A DNA stretch of 64,000 nucleotides from the NCBI GenBank assembly GCA_024364735.1, contig JAGFNQ010004008.1, positions 538,039-602,038 of the forward strand, in the 5' to 3' direction. The position numbers and the translations under genes were made by a program. The DNA comes from Boesenbergia rotunda (lineage: Eukaryota; Streptophyta; Magnoliopsida; Zingiberales; Zingiberaceae). The notes beneath the pieces are model-generated. The model was not told the origin of the DNA. It saw only the letters and a list, made by a program, of their open reading frames with translations, and made no database searches. Of the stretch, positions 33,542-43,546 are shown in pieces (positions within the stretch are counted from its first letter, which is position 1; every line of letters begins with the position of its first letter).

Positions 33542-35188
33542 ATGACTATGCAAGAGGGATTTAGCACCGCCAGACCTCCACTCTTTAGTGGAGAAGACTT
33601 TTCATACTGGAAAAGCCGCATGGAGGTCCACCTGAAAACTCAGGTGGACATGTGGATCATCATCCAGTCCGGACTGGAGATACCCAAGAATGCTGATGGA
33701 CTTCCTCAGAGCTACTCCGAATGGGACAACTCCCTAAAACGCAAGATAGAAGCCGACGCAAAAGCTACTCAGACTCTTCAATGCGGACTGACGAAAGAAG
33801 AGCTGAACCGCGTCGGCCCCTTTAACAGTGCTAAGGAGCTCTGGGCTAAATTGATCGAGCTGCACGAAGGAACGTCAGATACCAGGATCAGCAAAAGGGA
33901 TCTGCTCCTGAACAAGTTGTACACCATCAAGATGACCGACAATGAATCAGCAGCCCAACTTCACGCACGGATCCAGGAACTGATGAACGGTCTTCACACA
34001 ATAGGTCACAAGGTTGAAAATCGTGACTTAATAAGGTATGCCTTAAACGCTTTCCCTAGAAACACCTTGTGGGCATCTATGGTAGATGCATACAAGGTCT
34101 CGAGGGATCTTTCAAAAATAAAATTAGATGAATTATTTGCTGAACTAGAACTGCACGAACAAACTAACACCAATACGGTCGAGAAAGGTATTGCTTTCAT
34201 TGCAGGTAAAACACTAAGGACGACGAAGAAGAAGCCTGAACCTGAACCCGAGTCTAACTCAGACTCAGAAGACGAAGAAGGGGATCAAACAAAGCTGGTC
34301 CGACTAGCCCGAAGCTACTACAAGGAGCTGAAGAACCGAACCAACAAATGGAAAATCAGCCGGAGAAAGGACGAACCAGCTGAACCCGCGAATGATAAAA
34401 ACAAGCCCAACGTAATCTGCTACGAGTGCAAGAAGAAGGGCCACTACAAGACAGAATGCCCAAACTTAAAAGAAGTCAAAAAGACAAGGAGAAAGAAGGC
34501 GCTCCAAGCAACCTGGGATGAGTCCTCCTCAGAAGAAGAAGAAGAAGCACCCCAATCAACACTACTAGCTCTGACTGCCTCAGAAAAAGTCGAGTCTGAA
34601 TCAGAATCAGAACAGGACGACGGCGAGCTGACATTCACAGAAGACGGCGAAATTAAGGTAACTGGTTTTAATAGATGTCAATTAACTGAATTAATTTCAT
34701 TTCTTTCTCGAGATTTGGCGAAAGCCAAACTCCGAGTCGAATCCCTCCGACAGGAAGTAAAACTCCTGAAAGAGGGAGCTGACTCTAAACCCTTAACCGA
34801 GAAGGTTCAGGAAGGAATTCCTACTCAGGTTGAAAAACTTGAAGAGGAAAACTCCTCTCTGAAAACTCAGGTTAAGGATCTTAGATCAGCTTTAGAACGA
34901 TTCACATCTGGCTCCAAGGGTCTTGACATGATCCTTGGAAAGCAGAAATCAGTTCTAAATCGATCCGGACTGGGCTATAGAACCAAATCCCGGCAAAGAT
35001 CTTACTTTGCTGTACTGAATCAGTCCAGAGGTAAAATTCAGGCATGGGTACCTAAACTATGCCTGAACAAACCGACTGGATCAAATCAGTATTGGATCCC
35101 CAAGGACAAGATTCACATCTTGCCTAACCATCACCGTGGCTTTAGTCCAAGGGGAGCCAAACTGAAAATAATATTTATTATTAGATAA
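33542..35188 (+). CDS. Gag protein of element D, intact
   Basis: 548 residues with no internal stop. It would form the virus-like particle of the retrotransposon. The N-terminal domain (MTMQEGFSTARPPLFSGEDF, WKSRMEVHL) is the plant copia gag fold. The zinc knuckle has C293, C296, H301 and C306 (CYECKKKGHYKTEC). An acidic patch lies at about 325-360 and a likely coiled coil at about 390-465 (AKAKLRVESLRQEVKLL; VEKLEEENSSL). The tail ends in WIPKDKIHILPN, where pol would follow in a related element. It is very similar to the E gags, which both carry a stop at codon 4 where D has Gln. An intact gag without pol suggests transfer in trans by a pol-bearing relative (inference). Confidence 0.93.
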   Translation: MTMQEGFSTARPPLFSGEDFSYWKSRMEVHLKTQVDMWIIIQSGLEIPKNADGLPQSYSEWDNSLKRKIEADAKATQTLQCGLTKEELNRVGPFNSAKELWAKLIELHEGTSDTRISKRDLLLNKLYTIKMTDNESAAQLHARIQELMNGLHTIGHKVENRDLIRYALNAFPRNTLWASMVDAYKVSRDLSKIKLDELFAELELHEQTNTNTVEKGIAFIAGKTLRTTKKKPEPEPESNSDSEDEEGDQTKLVRLARSYYKELKNRTNKWKISRRKDEPAEPANDKNKPNVICYECKKKGHYKTECPNLKEVKKTRRKKALQATWDESSSEEEEEAPQSTLLALTASEKVESESESEQDDGELTFTEDGEIKVTGFNRCQLTELISFLSRDLAKAKLRVESLRQEVKLLKEGADSKPLTEKVQEGIPTQVEKLEEENSSLKTQVKDLRSALERFTSGSKGLDMILGKQKSVLNRSGLGYRTKSRQRSYFAVLNQSRGKIQAWVPKLCLNKPTGSNQYWIPKDKIHILPNHHRGFSPRGAKLKIIFIIR

Positions 35189-35850
35189 AAATTTAAATTC
35201 TTGATTGCAATTGCTTGTTTGCTTGTTTATTTAATTTATGAAATTAAACCATGCTTAGACTCAGGTTAGTTTAAGGACTAAACAAACCTAACTGAAACTT
35301 GAAAACATAGTATTGGGTGGAGGTGAGATAATAGTACGTTGGGGAAACCAATTCTAATAAGATCAAGTTTACTTGGTCTCTTTAGACTGGTGAAACCAGC
35401 CGAAGCTACCGATCCAAAATCCAAACTAGTTAGACCAGAAATTTTTCAAAAATTGATTTTGAAAATGAAATTTCATTAAAAGGCTTTGTCAAGAAAAGGG
35501 TGGATGATCCCATAAGGCTTCGGCCAAAGAAGGCCTAGTGTCTCGCTAAGACCTGGAAGCCAATTTCTGAAATTCAAATTCAAATTATTTTTTGTCAAAT
35601 TCGAATCTAACATAAAATTTCAATTGAGTGTAGATTTAAACATCTTTTTGAAAAATTTCAAAATTAATTAAGTTTTCAAGATTTAACTGTTTTCAAAATT
35701 AATCAAAATCTTCAAAATAATCTTGACTTTCAAAACCTGTCTCACAAAACCTATAAGGCTAACGTGATTGAAAACCCTAGATTTGGGTGAGACAGTAGGA
35801 TTAAGACTCAATTGGAAATTTGTGTTAATACCTATGAGATAATCGTGTAT
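35189..35850 (+). other. Element D non-coding stretch after gag
   Basis: AT-rich. It matches the gag-pol spacer of E (minus strand, 49661-50312), including CTTCGGC..., GACCTGGAAGCCAATTT and ACAGG/CCTGTCTCACAAAA words. Homology fades near 35800, the probable left joint of the pol-for-cassette swap. Confidence 0.7.
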
Positions 35851-35851
35851 T

Positions 35852-35970
35852 TGTCAAACCATGGTCAACATATTCAAACCATGGTCAAGAAAGTCAAACC
35901 ACGGTCAAACCACAGTCAAAATGGTCAAATCAATTCAAACCATGGTCAAACCGATTAAACCATGGTTAAA
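35852..35970 (+). promoter_or_regulatory. Array of TCAAACCATGGTCAA words (W-box-like)
   Basis: About seven degenerate copies. Each carries GGTCAA, the inverse of TTGACC, the core of WRKY-factor W boxes in plants. It sits upstream of the GGGCGCCC array and the accessory gene. Regulatory role is inferred. Confidence 0.5.
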
Positions 35971-36010
35971 AGTAGACAAGACAAAAATTTGTCTTTACCC
36001 ACACTATTCC

Positions 36011-36256
36011 GGGCGCCCGGAACCACGCGGGCGCCCCCTACCCCATCTTTTCTTACTCCCTAGGCAAAAAGCTGATTTTGCTTTTGACCAGGGCGCCCGG
36101 AACCACGCGGGCGCCCCCATCACCTCCAATGCAGCAAAAGCTGCAAAAGCTCTCTGTTGAGGGCGCCCGGACTGTCCCGGGCGCCCCCAACAGCCAAAAG
36201 CTACTGCCTTTGGCAGTAGTTGCTGACCGGGGCGCCCGGAAGCTCCCGGGCGCCCC
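36011..36256 (+). promoter_or_regulatory. Four paired GGGCGCCC modules upstream of the D accessory gene
   Basis: Modules start at 36011, 36091, 36161 and 36230. Each is GGGCGCCCGG-N5/6-CGGGCGCCCCC, spaced by about 70-80 bp, and the last ends about 13 bp before the TATA box. They are the same module as in the D LTR promoter. Confidence 0.75.
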
Positions 36257-36268
36257 CATGGGTTTGCC

Positions 36269-36277
36269 TATATAAAG
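36269..36277 (+). promoter_or_regulatory. TATA box of the D accessory gene
   Basis: TATATAAAG in GCCTATATAAAGCACC, 100 bp before the ATG at 36370. A C/T-rich leader follows, as expected of a Pol II promoter. Confidence 0.65.
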
Positions 36278-36369
36278 CACCCGAATTCCCCTTCTCCTCA
36301 ACACCAAAATCAACCTTCCTCTTCACTTCTTTCTCTTCAAGAAGATATTGCAAGTCATCTTCCTCAACT

Positions 36370-37600
36370 ATGCCTCCCCGAGCCGTCCGGTATGATTGTT
36401 ATTGCATTTAAATTTATTTTCTTATGCAATATCTTTATTCTTCCTTTAATTTCCTTAACTTAGAAGACGTCGACCAAACCTGGCCAACCCCGGTGCCGAA
36501 CCTAGTCCGGACCCTAGATTTCCTAACCTAGAGTTATGTAATAGGTTTGCACAAACCATCTACAAGCCTATTAAAACGAGTTATCTCAATAGGCACTTTT
36601 TTACCCAATCATGCCCTGTCGCCATGAACATCATCAACTTCTATCAACTGGACAATCTTGTCTTCTGCACGCATACCATTAATGAATCTTTATGCGCAGA
36701 ATTTTACAATAATATAATTCGACAAGCTAATCTTATGTTTCACACCACTGTCCAAGGGATTCCTTTAACTATAACCCCGGCTTTGTTGAACCGTTTCCTA
36801 GGACTGCGACCCTCTCAGTCCACATTCTGCTGTTATCCTCCTAGGAACCCCCCCATTTGATCCTCCCTACTCAGAGATTACCCTAGATACCATTCTATAG
36901 GGCAGACCTCCCAGCAAATAGACGCTTCCAAGCTGTTGAACTTCAGGCCCAGAACTATGCCTTGTATAGAGTTCTGGTCCGCTGTATCTTACCACTCTCC
37001 ACCAGAGACCTTGGGACTATGCGACCCTTTCATGCTTTCCTTCTTTATGCCCTAGTCCATCACCTTGACATAGACATTGGACTCCATATGTTTCATACCA
37101 TTCTGCATGCGTCCAGTCTCACGACCCAGGGACGAGTACGCACACCATATTGCCACATCATCACATCCCTCCTTCATCACCACGGTCGTAACATTACCGT
37201 TGGTGAAATTACCGCTATGACCGACTTTGACGAAATAGGATTTAGGAACTTTTCGTTAGCAGGTCTAGAGGTGTCAGCCACCGGGGTTCTTAGTTGGAGA
37301 CGACAGCAGGCCGGGGCACCGATCGATTCTGACGAAGAAATAGATGTTGACGTTGGAGATGTAGCTGCAGCAGCCCGAGCACACATCGATGAGCCCGCTC
37401 CACCGACACTCTACCAGAGAATGACAGATTTAGACATAAAGGTTCAAAGTCTTCGAGAGGAGGTCGAAGCCTACCACCTAGAACAGATGGAAGCTCGTCG
37501 AGCTGATCGAGAAGTGGCTGACGCACGATACATAGAGATGATGGCACGATTCGATGCATGGCAGCCCGGCCCATCTGATCACCCTGGTCCCTCATCTTAG
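36370..37600 (+). pseudogene. D accessory gene, resembling the putative plant transposon protein family; intron plus two frameshifts
   Basis: Function unknown. Exon 1 is 20 nt (ATG at 36370 to 36389). An intron 36390-36463 (GTATGA...CTTAG) joins in frame to exon 2. The first frame reaches a TGA at 36858 after a run of seven C (36848-36854). Homology then continues in a second frame to about 36897 and in a third to the TAG at 37598, so two small indels break it. The last 212 codons are open. Core: LCAEFYNNI, PLTITPALLNRFLGL, YRVLVRCILPLST, HLDIDIGLHMFHTI, PYCHIITSLL. The C-terminus has an acidic patch and a coiled-coil-like segment (LDIKVQSLREEVEAYHLEQ). It aligns along its length with the C accessory gene. 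The family name is from memory of such proteins in plant transposons. Confidence 0.7.
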
Positions 37601-39078
37601 ATTCACTTAGCATTGTACCTATGTGACTGCCCCTACTCAGTAGGGTTGACTTGTGGTTGACTTGTGCTTGACTTGTGTAACTGTGTTGAACTTTGACTAC
37701 TTGACTTATTCTATGTTGACTAGTTTATGATTACTAGGATTGTGTTCTGAAGAGTAGATTAACTTTAATTCTTTTGCTCTACCTGATTTAAATTTTTTTT
37801 AAGTAAAATTTGAAAAACTGTTTTACTTAATTTCAAAATCAGTTTTCATTTTCGACTTAGTTTTATTTTTATTTCAAAAGTTACCCCCTTTAAAAACTAG
37901 GGTTTTTCGAAAATGGACTTAGCCTAGGCCATAACCCTAGAACTGCATGCACCTATAGACTTAGAAGTCAGCATCTCACAAGCACCTTAGGGTACTTTTT
38001 GATTGATAACCTAGAAAGGGTTGAGATGCTTAGGTCCTTGCCTTAATTCAAGATGCTTTAAGTCAGTGCATCTGCAGTAATTGGGGCACTAAATACAACT
38101 TATACAGCAATCAAGTTAAGTGTCAAGTTTAGAAAATCTAACATGAACAGAAACACTTAATTTGACTAACCCTAGCAAAAACTACTGTTTATAACAGTTA
38201 GTAAGTAGCTAATTGGGTTATACAGGTCCCAACAGAGAAAATTGATTGATTTAGTTAAGTCTAATTATGATTTGGTTCAGTACAGCAAAATCTTACTTAT
38301 TTCCATTATTTCTGCTATTTGTTTTGATATATGGCAAAGGGGGAGAGATAGGAAAGGAGAGAGTAAAATTAATTTTCTTTAAAATTAATTTTATTTATTT
38401 TAAAATTAATTTTCTTTATTTTAAAATTTTCTTTATTTTAAAAGTTTTCAAAATTTAATTTTCTTAACTCTATCCTTTATTCAAAAAGTATTCAAAAGTT
38501 TTTCCTTGTTGAAAAATACTGAAGCTTTTCAAAAATGGCTAAAGTTCTTCAAGTCTTTCAAATTTTTTACTTAAGCTAAGTATTCAAGCCTCAAAATTTT
38601 TTTGAAACCTTCAAAATTTTGCTAAGTACTCAAGCCTTTCAAAATTTTATAACTTAAGCTTGTCAAAAGTTTTTTATAAAGTACCTTAAGCTTAAGTTTC
38701 TCAAAACTGGTTAAGTACTTAAGTTTTCCAAAAGTACTGTACTAAGTTTTCAAAATTAGTACTAAAGTGTTTTCAAAGTTAACTAAGTACTTAAGCTAAA
38801 ACTTGCAAAACCTTTGAGTACCCTGAACCTTAAAGCCTCAAACTTTTTAAGTACTCAAAAATCATGTTTCAAAAATCTTCCTATGTACTTTTAACTTAAG
38901 TTATTAAAAGATTTCTAAGTATCTAAAACTTAAGTTTTCAAAGTACAAGTAAAGTTTTTTTAACCCCACGAATGTTTGAAAAATCTAGGGGGAGATTCCT
39001 TCCAGGGGGAGGGAACAAAATTTAACATTTTTTCATGCTTGCTTAAACTTAACTTTTTGAACTAGGGTTGCCATAAAT
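37601..39078 (+). other. Element D 3' non-coding region
   Basis: AT-rich, with AAGTTTTCAAAA-type words. Segments around 37860-38110 match the 3' non-coding region of E (46100-46400, minus strand). No supported frame. Confidence 0.65.
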
Positions 39079-39093
39079 CAAAAAGGGGGAGAT
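39079..39093 (+). other. Polypurine tract of element D
   Basis: CAAAAAGGGGGAGAT lies directly before the 3' LTR, the plus-strand primer of reverse transcription. Confidence 0.85.
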
Positions 39094-40493
39094 TGTTGGT
39101 GCAGAATGCACCAAAGTCAAACCTGTGTTTTGATAATGGCAACAGAGGTCAAAAGTTAAGTATTAATTGTGTTTCTAACAAGTTACTCTAGTGTGCAGAG
39201 CAAAGTCCTAGCGAAGGAATGCTAGGCAACTGGTGAAGGACTGCCAGTAGCAAAGTCCTAGCGAAGGAATGCTAGGCAACTGGCGAAGGACTGCCAGTAG
39301 CAAAGTCCTAGCGAAGGAATGCTAGGCAACTGGCGAAGGACTGCCAGTACCAAAGTCCTAGCGAAGGAATGCTAGGCAACTGGCGAAGGACTGCCAGTAC
39401 CAAAGTCCTAGCGAAGGACTGCTAGGCAACTGGCGAAGGACTGCCAGTATCCAAGACCTGACAAAGGACCGTCAGGCAAAAGACCAACCAAAGGAGCGGT
39501 TGGCAACAGCTAAATTCTCCCGAGAGGAGTAGGTGAGGACGCGTTCCCCGTCGAGGGAACAGTAGGCGTCGGTTCGACCTAGGGCTCTATTTTGGAGACC
39601 AAAGTCAGAACCAAGACAGCTAAGGCTGTATAAACAAATATTTTATTACTTTATTGTGTTTTGGACTAACCCTGGATGCAGGACCAAAGGAAGGAGTGTC
39701 TGCAGCTCAGATAGCCTCAAAGGAATGAGGTAGTGGCTGAGTAGGGCGCCCGGAGTGTCCCGAGCACCCCCAAGGTGCATACAAAACAAGTAAAGAGAAA
39801 AAGGGTTCGAATAGCTGCTGGGCCGGGCGCCCCCGTGCTCCCGGGCGCCCGCGCTGCTCCCGGGCGCCCCCAGCGTCCCGGGCGCCCCCATGCGCATGCA
39901 TCGAACCAAAAGCCCTCGAAGCCAAGCGGATAAAGTTTGACCCGGTCAATCCGGGCGCCCCGAGCGCTCCGGGCGCCCCGGTCAAAGCGGATCCAGAGGA
40001 TAGACGCTGACCGAGAGCTCTGCGGATCAGAGGCCACATGGGGGGCGCCCCCGACGTCCCGGGCGCCCCCAGGCCCTATATAAAGGGCCTTCGACCAAGG
40101 CTTCAGAACATCAGTTCTCTCAACGCCTCAAAGCTCTTCTACGCTCGTGCCTTGCTCCGGAAACACTCCAACTCGAGCCGACGACGTCCCGCTGCCCCGA
40201 AAGAGTCAATCCACTCCGGACGTCGGTAACGAAGATCGAATTTTTTGTTAGTGCACTTACTTGTAATAAATTATTTTAAACTGATTTGCGCATATATAGA
40301 ATTGCCCAAAGTAAACGGTCAACGACCGTGGGCCTTGGAGTAGGAGTCGACACAGGCTCCGAACCAAGTAAATCGACTGTGTCTTTGTGCTGTGATTGTT
40401 TTTATTTTATTTCCGCTGCGTACGTGCTCTTTACAAAAATCCGAACGATTTCCGATATTCACCCCCCCCTCTATCGGTTTTCACGATCCAACA
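39094..40493 (+). repeat. 3' LTR of element D (1400 bp)
   Basis: Near-identical to 31940-33315. It is longer mainly because of one extra GGGCGCCC copy (about 39848-39890) and a 4-bp TTAC insertion near 40258. The hairpin array is at 39200-39449 (five 50-bp units) and the TATA at 40077-40085. Confidence 0.95.
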
Positions 40494-40509
40494 GGATATT
40501 TTATGCATC

Positions 40510-40585
40510 AATCGACTGATCCCCTATCAGTCGACTGAACTTTCTGTTTACTCCATTAGTCGACTGATCCCCCATTAGTCGACTG
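40510..40585 (+). promoter_or_regulatory. Remaining four AGTCGACT motifs upstream of the C accessory gene
   Basis: AATCGACTG at 40510, then AGTCGACTG at 40529, 40558 and 40577. With the two at 31884 and 31904 there were six before D inserted, the same number as in the C LTR promoter. Confidence 0.7.
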
Positions 40586-40594
40586 ATGCTGCGA

Positions 40595-40605
40595 ATATTT
40601 AAAAG
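40595..40605 (+). promoter_or_regulatory. TATA-like box of the C accessory gene
   Basis: ATATTTAAAAG lies 10 bp after the last AGTCGACT motif and about 200 bp before the ATG. It resembles TATTTAAG of the C LTR rather than the TATATAAAG of D. Confidence 0.55.
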
Positions 40606-40800
40606 AATACCCCGTGCGAGGGCAGCCGAACCTAGGGTTTCAAGTGTCGTCCCTTGTTGTCACTTCTCTCCCCCAACCTCTCTAGCCACTCCAAGTCTTC
40701 CCAAGGTCCTGAAATCATGTTTCTATCCTTCCTTCACCTTAGATCCGAATCTAGGGCAAGAAAAGCACCCTCCTTGAGTCAAACTTGATTGTTATCCATC

Positions 40801-42060
40801 ATGCAACAAATGGAGAGACGGTAATGAATTATTTGTCTTATTTTTTCCATTTAAATTTGTGATTCATGACTAACTCCTCATTTTGTGCATGTTTACCTTA
40901 TTTTTTTTCTTGATTGGGTCATTCTTGGTACATGCATATGGTATTTGCATTTTAGGGTTAGGCAAAAGCGAAGGGTTAGTGAGGGACCATCCCAACAGCC
41001 TCCCAAAGATCCCACGGCACCTCGGTTCCGTTCCGAGGTTTACCGGGGGAGATTTGAAAATGTTGATTTTATTTTAATAAATTGTCGATTCTCAATCAAT
41101 CATATTTCCAGGAGATTACTCCTCACATAATTGAGATTATCACTCATTTTGGATTGGAAAGTTAGTATACTGTCAGCATTATGTAAACTTTGACCTCTGT
41201 AAGGAGTTTTATACAAATCTCACATGTAGTAGTCCCGATGACATGACATATGAGTCCATGGTAGGAGGAGTCACCATCTCTTTGTCACCTGCATTATTAG
41301 GATCATTCTTAGGGTGTCGGGTTTTGGAAAACCTATTCACATGCTTCCCCAATGTCACTGAGTCATAACCTTGTCTAATGTAACCATTGATCAAATTCAC
41401 TGTCATTATTTCGACAATCCTCGACCTCCTCTGCAGTGTATTTTCATAGCTAGGCGCATGAGTGTAGTTAGCAACATTCTTTATAAAATTGTCCTAGACT
41501 GCATTCTACCCATTGTCACCAAGGGGAGGTCAAAGATTATGCTACCTCACCTAGTGATGATGTATGATTTAGAGAGGAGGCTAGACATTGACATCACCAG
41601 CCAGATATTCGCATCAATTGTGCATTTTTCGCATGACGTCCATGGGAAGATCTACATGCCATTCGGTCATATTTTGACCGAATTCTTTGCATCTAGAGGT
41701 ATTAGCATTGCTAGAGGTCAGTTGCATCAGCTGTCCAAGGACTACGACCAGATAGGTTCTCGGTAGCTCTCATTAGCTGGGATTGAGAGACAGTAGAGAG
41801 TGATGGTCTGACGACGTCGTCATGCATCTTCCAGCTCTGATGATGAAGAGGATGAGGAGGTTGCTCCTGCTGTTGTGTTTGATGCTGCTCCTGCTGGGAT
41901 TACAGAGGAGTGGTTCTCTCGACTAGAGGCAGAGGTTCACGGACTCTGAGAGAACTTTCAGAGTTTCCAGCAGCGATAGGCTGACATGTATGAGATGATG
42001 CAGCGTTGGGACCTGATGTACCAGGCCCCTCCTCCTCCTCCTCCTGGCGATGATGCATAG
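40801..42060 (+). pseudogene. C accessory gene, homologue of the D accessory gene (decayed)
   Basis: Exon 1 is again exactly 20 nt (40801-40820, MQQMER), followed by an intron 40821-40955 (GTAATG...TTTTAG), in the same phase as D's intron. Exon 2 reads VRQKRRVSEGPSQQPPKDPT, then hits a stop at 41128. Homology resumes in other frames: FDLCKEFYTNL and ISLSPALLGSFLGC near 41190-41310, then 41371-41766 with YKIVLDCILPIVT, RRLDIDITSQIFASI and PFGHILTEFFA, matching D's core. After stops (41764, 41794 and others) an acidic patch and a Pro-rich end (PPPPPPGDDA) close at 42060. Function unknown; not translatable as a whole now. Confidence 0.65.
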
Positions 42061-42595
42061 CCTCAACATGACTTGGATGTGATGGTATTGAGAGTGTGTG
42101 TAGCATGGGTATGTTCTATTATCTCTCAAACATCATATTTTATATTGTAATATTTGGAAATTTTTATAGCACTTACTTATGGTTCCTCATGAACTTTGAA
42201 TTCATATCTTAATATTGCTTATGTGAAGTGTTGTTACATTGCTATTATTTTATGGTTATATAATGAATTTCAATATACATTCTATCAAAAATTATGGTAT
42301 AAAGGGGGAGCTTTCATTACCTTTTCTTTCTTTAATGTTGAAATGAGAAAAGGGGGAGGATTGGAAACATTTCTATGTTTTAAATAGTATGGGATAAACT
42401 TGTAAAACACATGATTTTAAACCTAGGATGGGGAGTTGATACAAAATGGAGTGTTTTCAAAGAATTTAAATTTTGGTAAAAAGTCAAGCATATTTGATAT
42501 TTTCATGAAAATGTAATTTTCTATGTTAGAATACATCATAAGAAATATGTTTGCAAAATTTCAGAATTTTTTGAATTTTATGAAATTTATGGGGA
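42061..42595 (+). other. Element C 3' non-coding region
   Basis: Holds AAAGGGGGAGC (42301) and AAAAGGGGGAGGATTGG (42348), polypurine-like blocks that no longer abut the LTR. No supported frame. Confidence 0.55.
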
Positions 42596-43541
42596 TTCAT
42601 GTTGATCTAATATGTGTATGTGAGTGTGCAGGTTTGCAGGATACATATAGACTTAGTTGGACATCTTCGAGTCTGGTGAAGGATGGCATGGAGAGACGAG
42701 CCGTGGGCTTGCATGTATCCGAGGGACCGTGGACAAAGCAGGGACGATGAGCCAAGGGAAGCACACTTCGAGGCATACGCGAAGAATGACATGGAAGACG
42801 AGCCGTGAGCTTGCATGCATCCGAGGGACGAGAGCCAAAGTCGAAGAAGGCTTGAAGGCAACAGGTCGAGGTTGCTGGATGAAGAGTCAGCTAAGTCATG
42901 AGGATTCGAGTGCTGAGAGAATTGTACTCGGGAAGGAAAATCCTAGGGTTCGAGTGCTGAGAGAATTATACTCGGAAAGGGAAACCTTAGGAGACAGTCG
43001 ACTGATGCTTGGATCAGTCGACTGATAAAGAGCACAAAAAGATCAGTCGACTGATCCTTGCATCAGTTGACTGGTGTCGACCAGAATGTGTATCGTCAGG
43101 CTGTGACATTCAAATTCACGAGGACCAGTCGACGGGTGGTAGCACCAGTCGACTGGTAACGGTCAGAACAGTATCGAGCACTATTTAAGAGGACTCATTT
43201 TTGACTAAGTTTGTTTGGTGAAACAAGCTTGGGTAAAGCCTGTTAGTAGCCTACAAGTGCTCAGAAGTGGTCAAGGGATTGTGGCGAGGTTTCTCCACCT
43301 ACAAGGAACGACAAGAGCTAGCCGGAGGTCTTCCGGGGACTCATCCATCAACGGATCGGGACCGTCCACCTTACGGACAACCGTGGAATAGGATTATCAT
43401 CTCCAAACCACGTAAACGGTTTGTCTTAGTATTGTTTTAGGTTTTTGTTTATGTTTTCCGCTTGCGCTTGCTAACAGGTGTAGGAAGAAAATCAAAAAGT
43501 AGCTATTCACCCCCCTCTAGCTAAACGACAAGGTCCCAACA
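42596..43541 (+). repeat. 3' LTR of element C, lacking its first 77 bp
   Basis: Homology to the 5' LTR starts at TTCATGTTGATCTAATATG (42596 against 28803). The first 77 bp, including the TG end, are missing. The AGTCGACT array is at 42996-43154. Confidence 0.85.
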
Positions 43542-43546
43542 CTAAG

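Larger units (their letters stand above)
31940..40493 (+). mobile_element. Element D: young non-autonomous copia-type element (gag + accessory gene, no pol)
   Basis: 8554 bp, flanked by a perfect GGATA duplication (31935-31939 and 40494-40498). LTRs of 1376 and 1400 bp are nearly identical. Order: 5' LTR, primer site, intact gag, about 0.65 kb non-coding, W-box-like and GGGCGCCC arrays, accessory gene with its own TATA, 3' non-coding region, polypurine tract, 3' LTR. All pol domains are absent. Sequence on each side of the cassette is homologous to the sequences flanking pol in element E. Confidence 0.95.
28726..43541 (+). mobile_element. Element C: copia-type non-autonomous element (gag + accessory gene, no pol)
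   Basis: The 5' LTR is 28726-29746 and the 3' LTR 42596-43541; both end AGGTCCCAACA. Flanks are TTAAG (28721-28725) and CTAAG (43542-43546), a duplication with one mismatch. After removal of the inner element D it holds only gag (29813-31506) and an accessory gene (40801-42060). No protease, integrase, RT or RNase H is present. Confidence 0.9.
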
